DNA of 5,508 nt, taken from C7867-001 sp041666065 (lineage in GTDB: Bacteria > Patescibacteriota > Minisyncoccia > Phycocordibacterales > Phycocordibacteraceae). The number at the start of each line of letters is the position of its first letter. Position 1 is the first letter of the stretch. This document shows, piece by piece, positions 5,385 through 5,508 of this stretch. The stretch spans positions 1 through 5,508 of the forward strand of contig JBAYHQ010000033.1 of NCBI GenBank assembly GCA_041666065.1, written 5' to 3'. The notes beneath the pieces are model-generated. The model made no database searches. It worked only from the letters and a program-made list of their open reading frames with translations, and was not told where the DNA came from. The translations under genes and the position numbers were made by a program.

Positions 5385-5418
5385 TAAAAGATGTGTGAAT
5401 TCTTTTGTTCCGCCTATT

Positions 5419-5508
5419 CTTATTGAGAGTTTGATCCTAGCTCAGGATGAATGCTGGCGGCGTGGATAAGTCATGCAAGTCAAGGGGGCCCGCAAGGGCA
5501 ACCGGCAA
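5419..5508 (+). rRNA. rrs: 16S ribosomal RNA, 5' end (partial)
   Basis: The conserved 16S start AGAGTTTGATC (5426-5436) is followed by CTCAG, GCTGGCGGCG and CATGCAAGTC (5472-5481). Aligning to E. coli numbering puts the mature 5' end near 5419. The first helix (h1) is intact: GAGTT pairs with AGCTC, where the usual U13-G21 wobble becomes a U-A pair. V1 is a very short hairpin, GCCC-GCAA-GGGC (5488-5499), with a GNRA tetraloop. The gene runs off the window; 23S and 5S are not seen. The overall signature fits Parcubacteria-type CPR bacteria (inference from memory). Confidence 0.97.

Larger units (their letters stand above)
5121..5418 (+). other. Gene-free region between glycosyltransferase and 16S rRNA
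   Basis: About 300 bp without a convincing protein gene. The left half (to about 5230) is GC-rich and holds inverted repeats next to the glycosyltransferase stop plus a GCCAGC direct repeat (5218-5223 and 5226-5231). The right half holds the putative rRNA promoter, three strong hairpins and boxA/boxC-like motifs, and so reads as an rRNA leader. A 36-codon frame from 5259 exists but is not supported as a gene. Confidence 0.7.

Overview
The window reads as an ordinary chromosomal segment of a Candidate Phyla Radiation bacterium, most likely of the Parcubacteria (OD1) group. This rests on the first 90 or so bases of a 16S rRNA at the right end, which has a CPR-like 5' domain with a very short V1 hairpin and a G-to-A change in the 27F primer site. 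Supporting signs are compact SecD and SecF proteins, an archaeal-type UMP kinase, and gene starts without Shine-Dalgarno sequences. The lineage call is inference; a 16S placement would settle it. The coding regions are moderately GC-rich and tightly packed.

Left block (1-2884, plus strand): the possible C-terminal tail of an unidentified gene, then secD, secF and a small P-loop kinase of the dephospho-CoA-kinase/UPF0200 type. secD is preceded by a perfect TATAAT box placed so that the transcript should begin at or next to the ATG (leaderless). secF follows after 6 nt, and the kinase ATG shares its A with the secF stop codon, so the three probably form one operon. SecD and SecF together make the membrane subcomplex that uses the proton gradient to help pull proteins through SecYEG; the kinase has no obvious link to secretion.

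Middle (2874-3686): an archaeal-type UMP kinase gene on the minus strand converges on the small kinase gene and overlaps it by 11 nt. A 123-bp divergent spacer carries a promoter for each direction.

Right block (3687-5508, plus strand): a large polytopic GT39/ArnT-like glycosyltransferase, probably using a polyprenyl-phosphate sugar donor at the outer face of the membrane, contains a short hexanucleotide repeat that lengthens a Gly-Ile stretch. A gene-free stretch of about 300 bp follows. Its first half holds inverted repeats after the glycosyltransferase stop. Its second half looks like an rRNA promoter plus a leader with three strong consecutive hairpins and boxA/boxC-like elements, leading into the 16S gene cut by the window end.

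No mobile element, CRISPR array, tRNA or defence-type system was seen. The points most worth a second look are the structured 16S leader, the leaderless and SD-free gene starts, and the archaeal-type nucleotide kinases.
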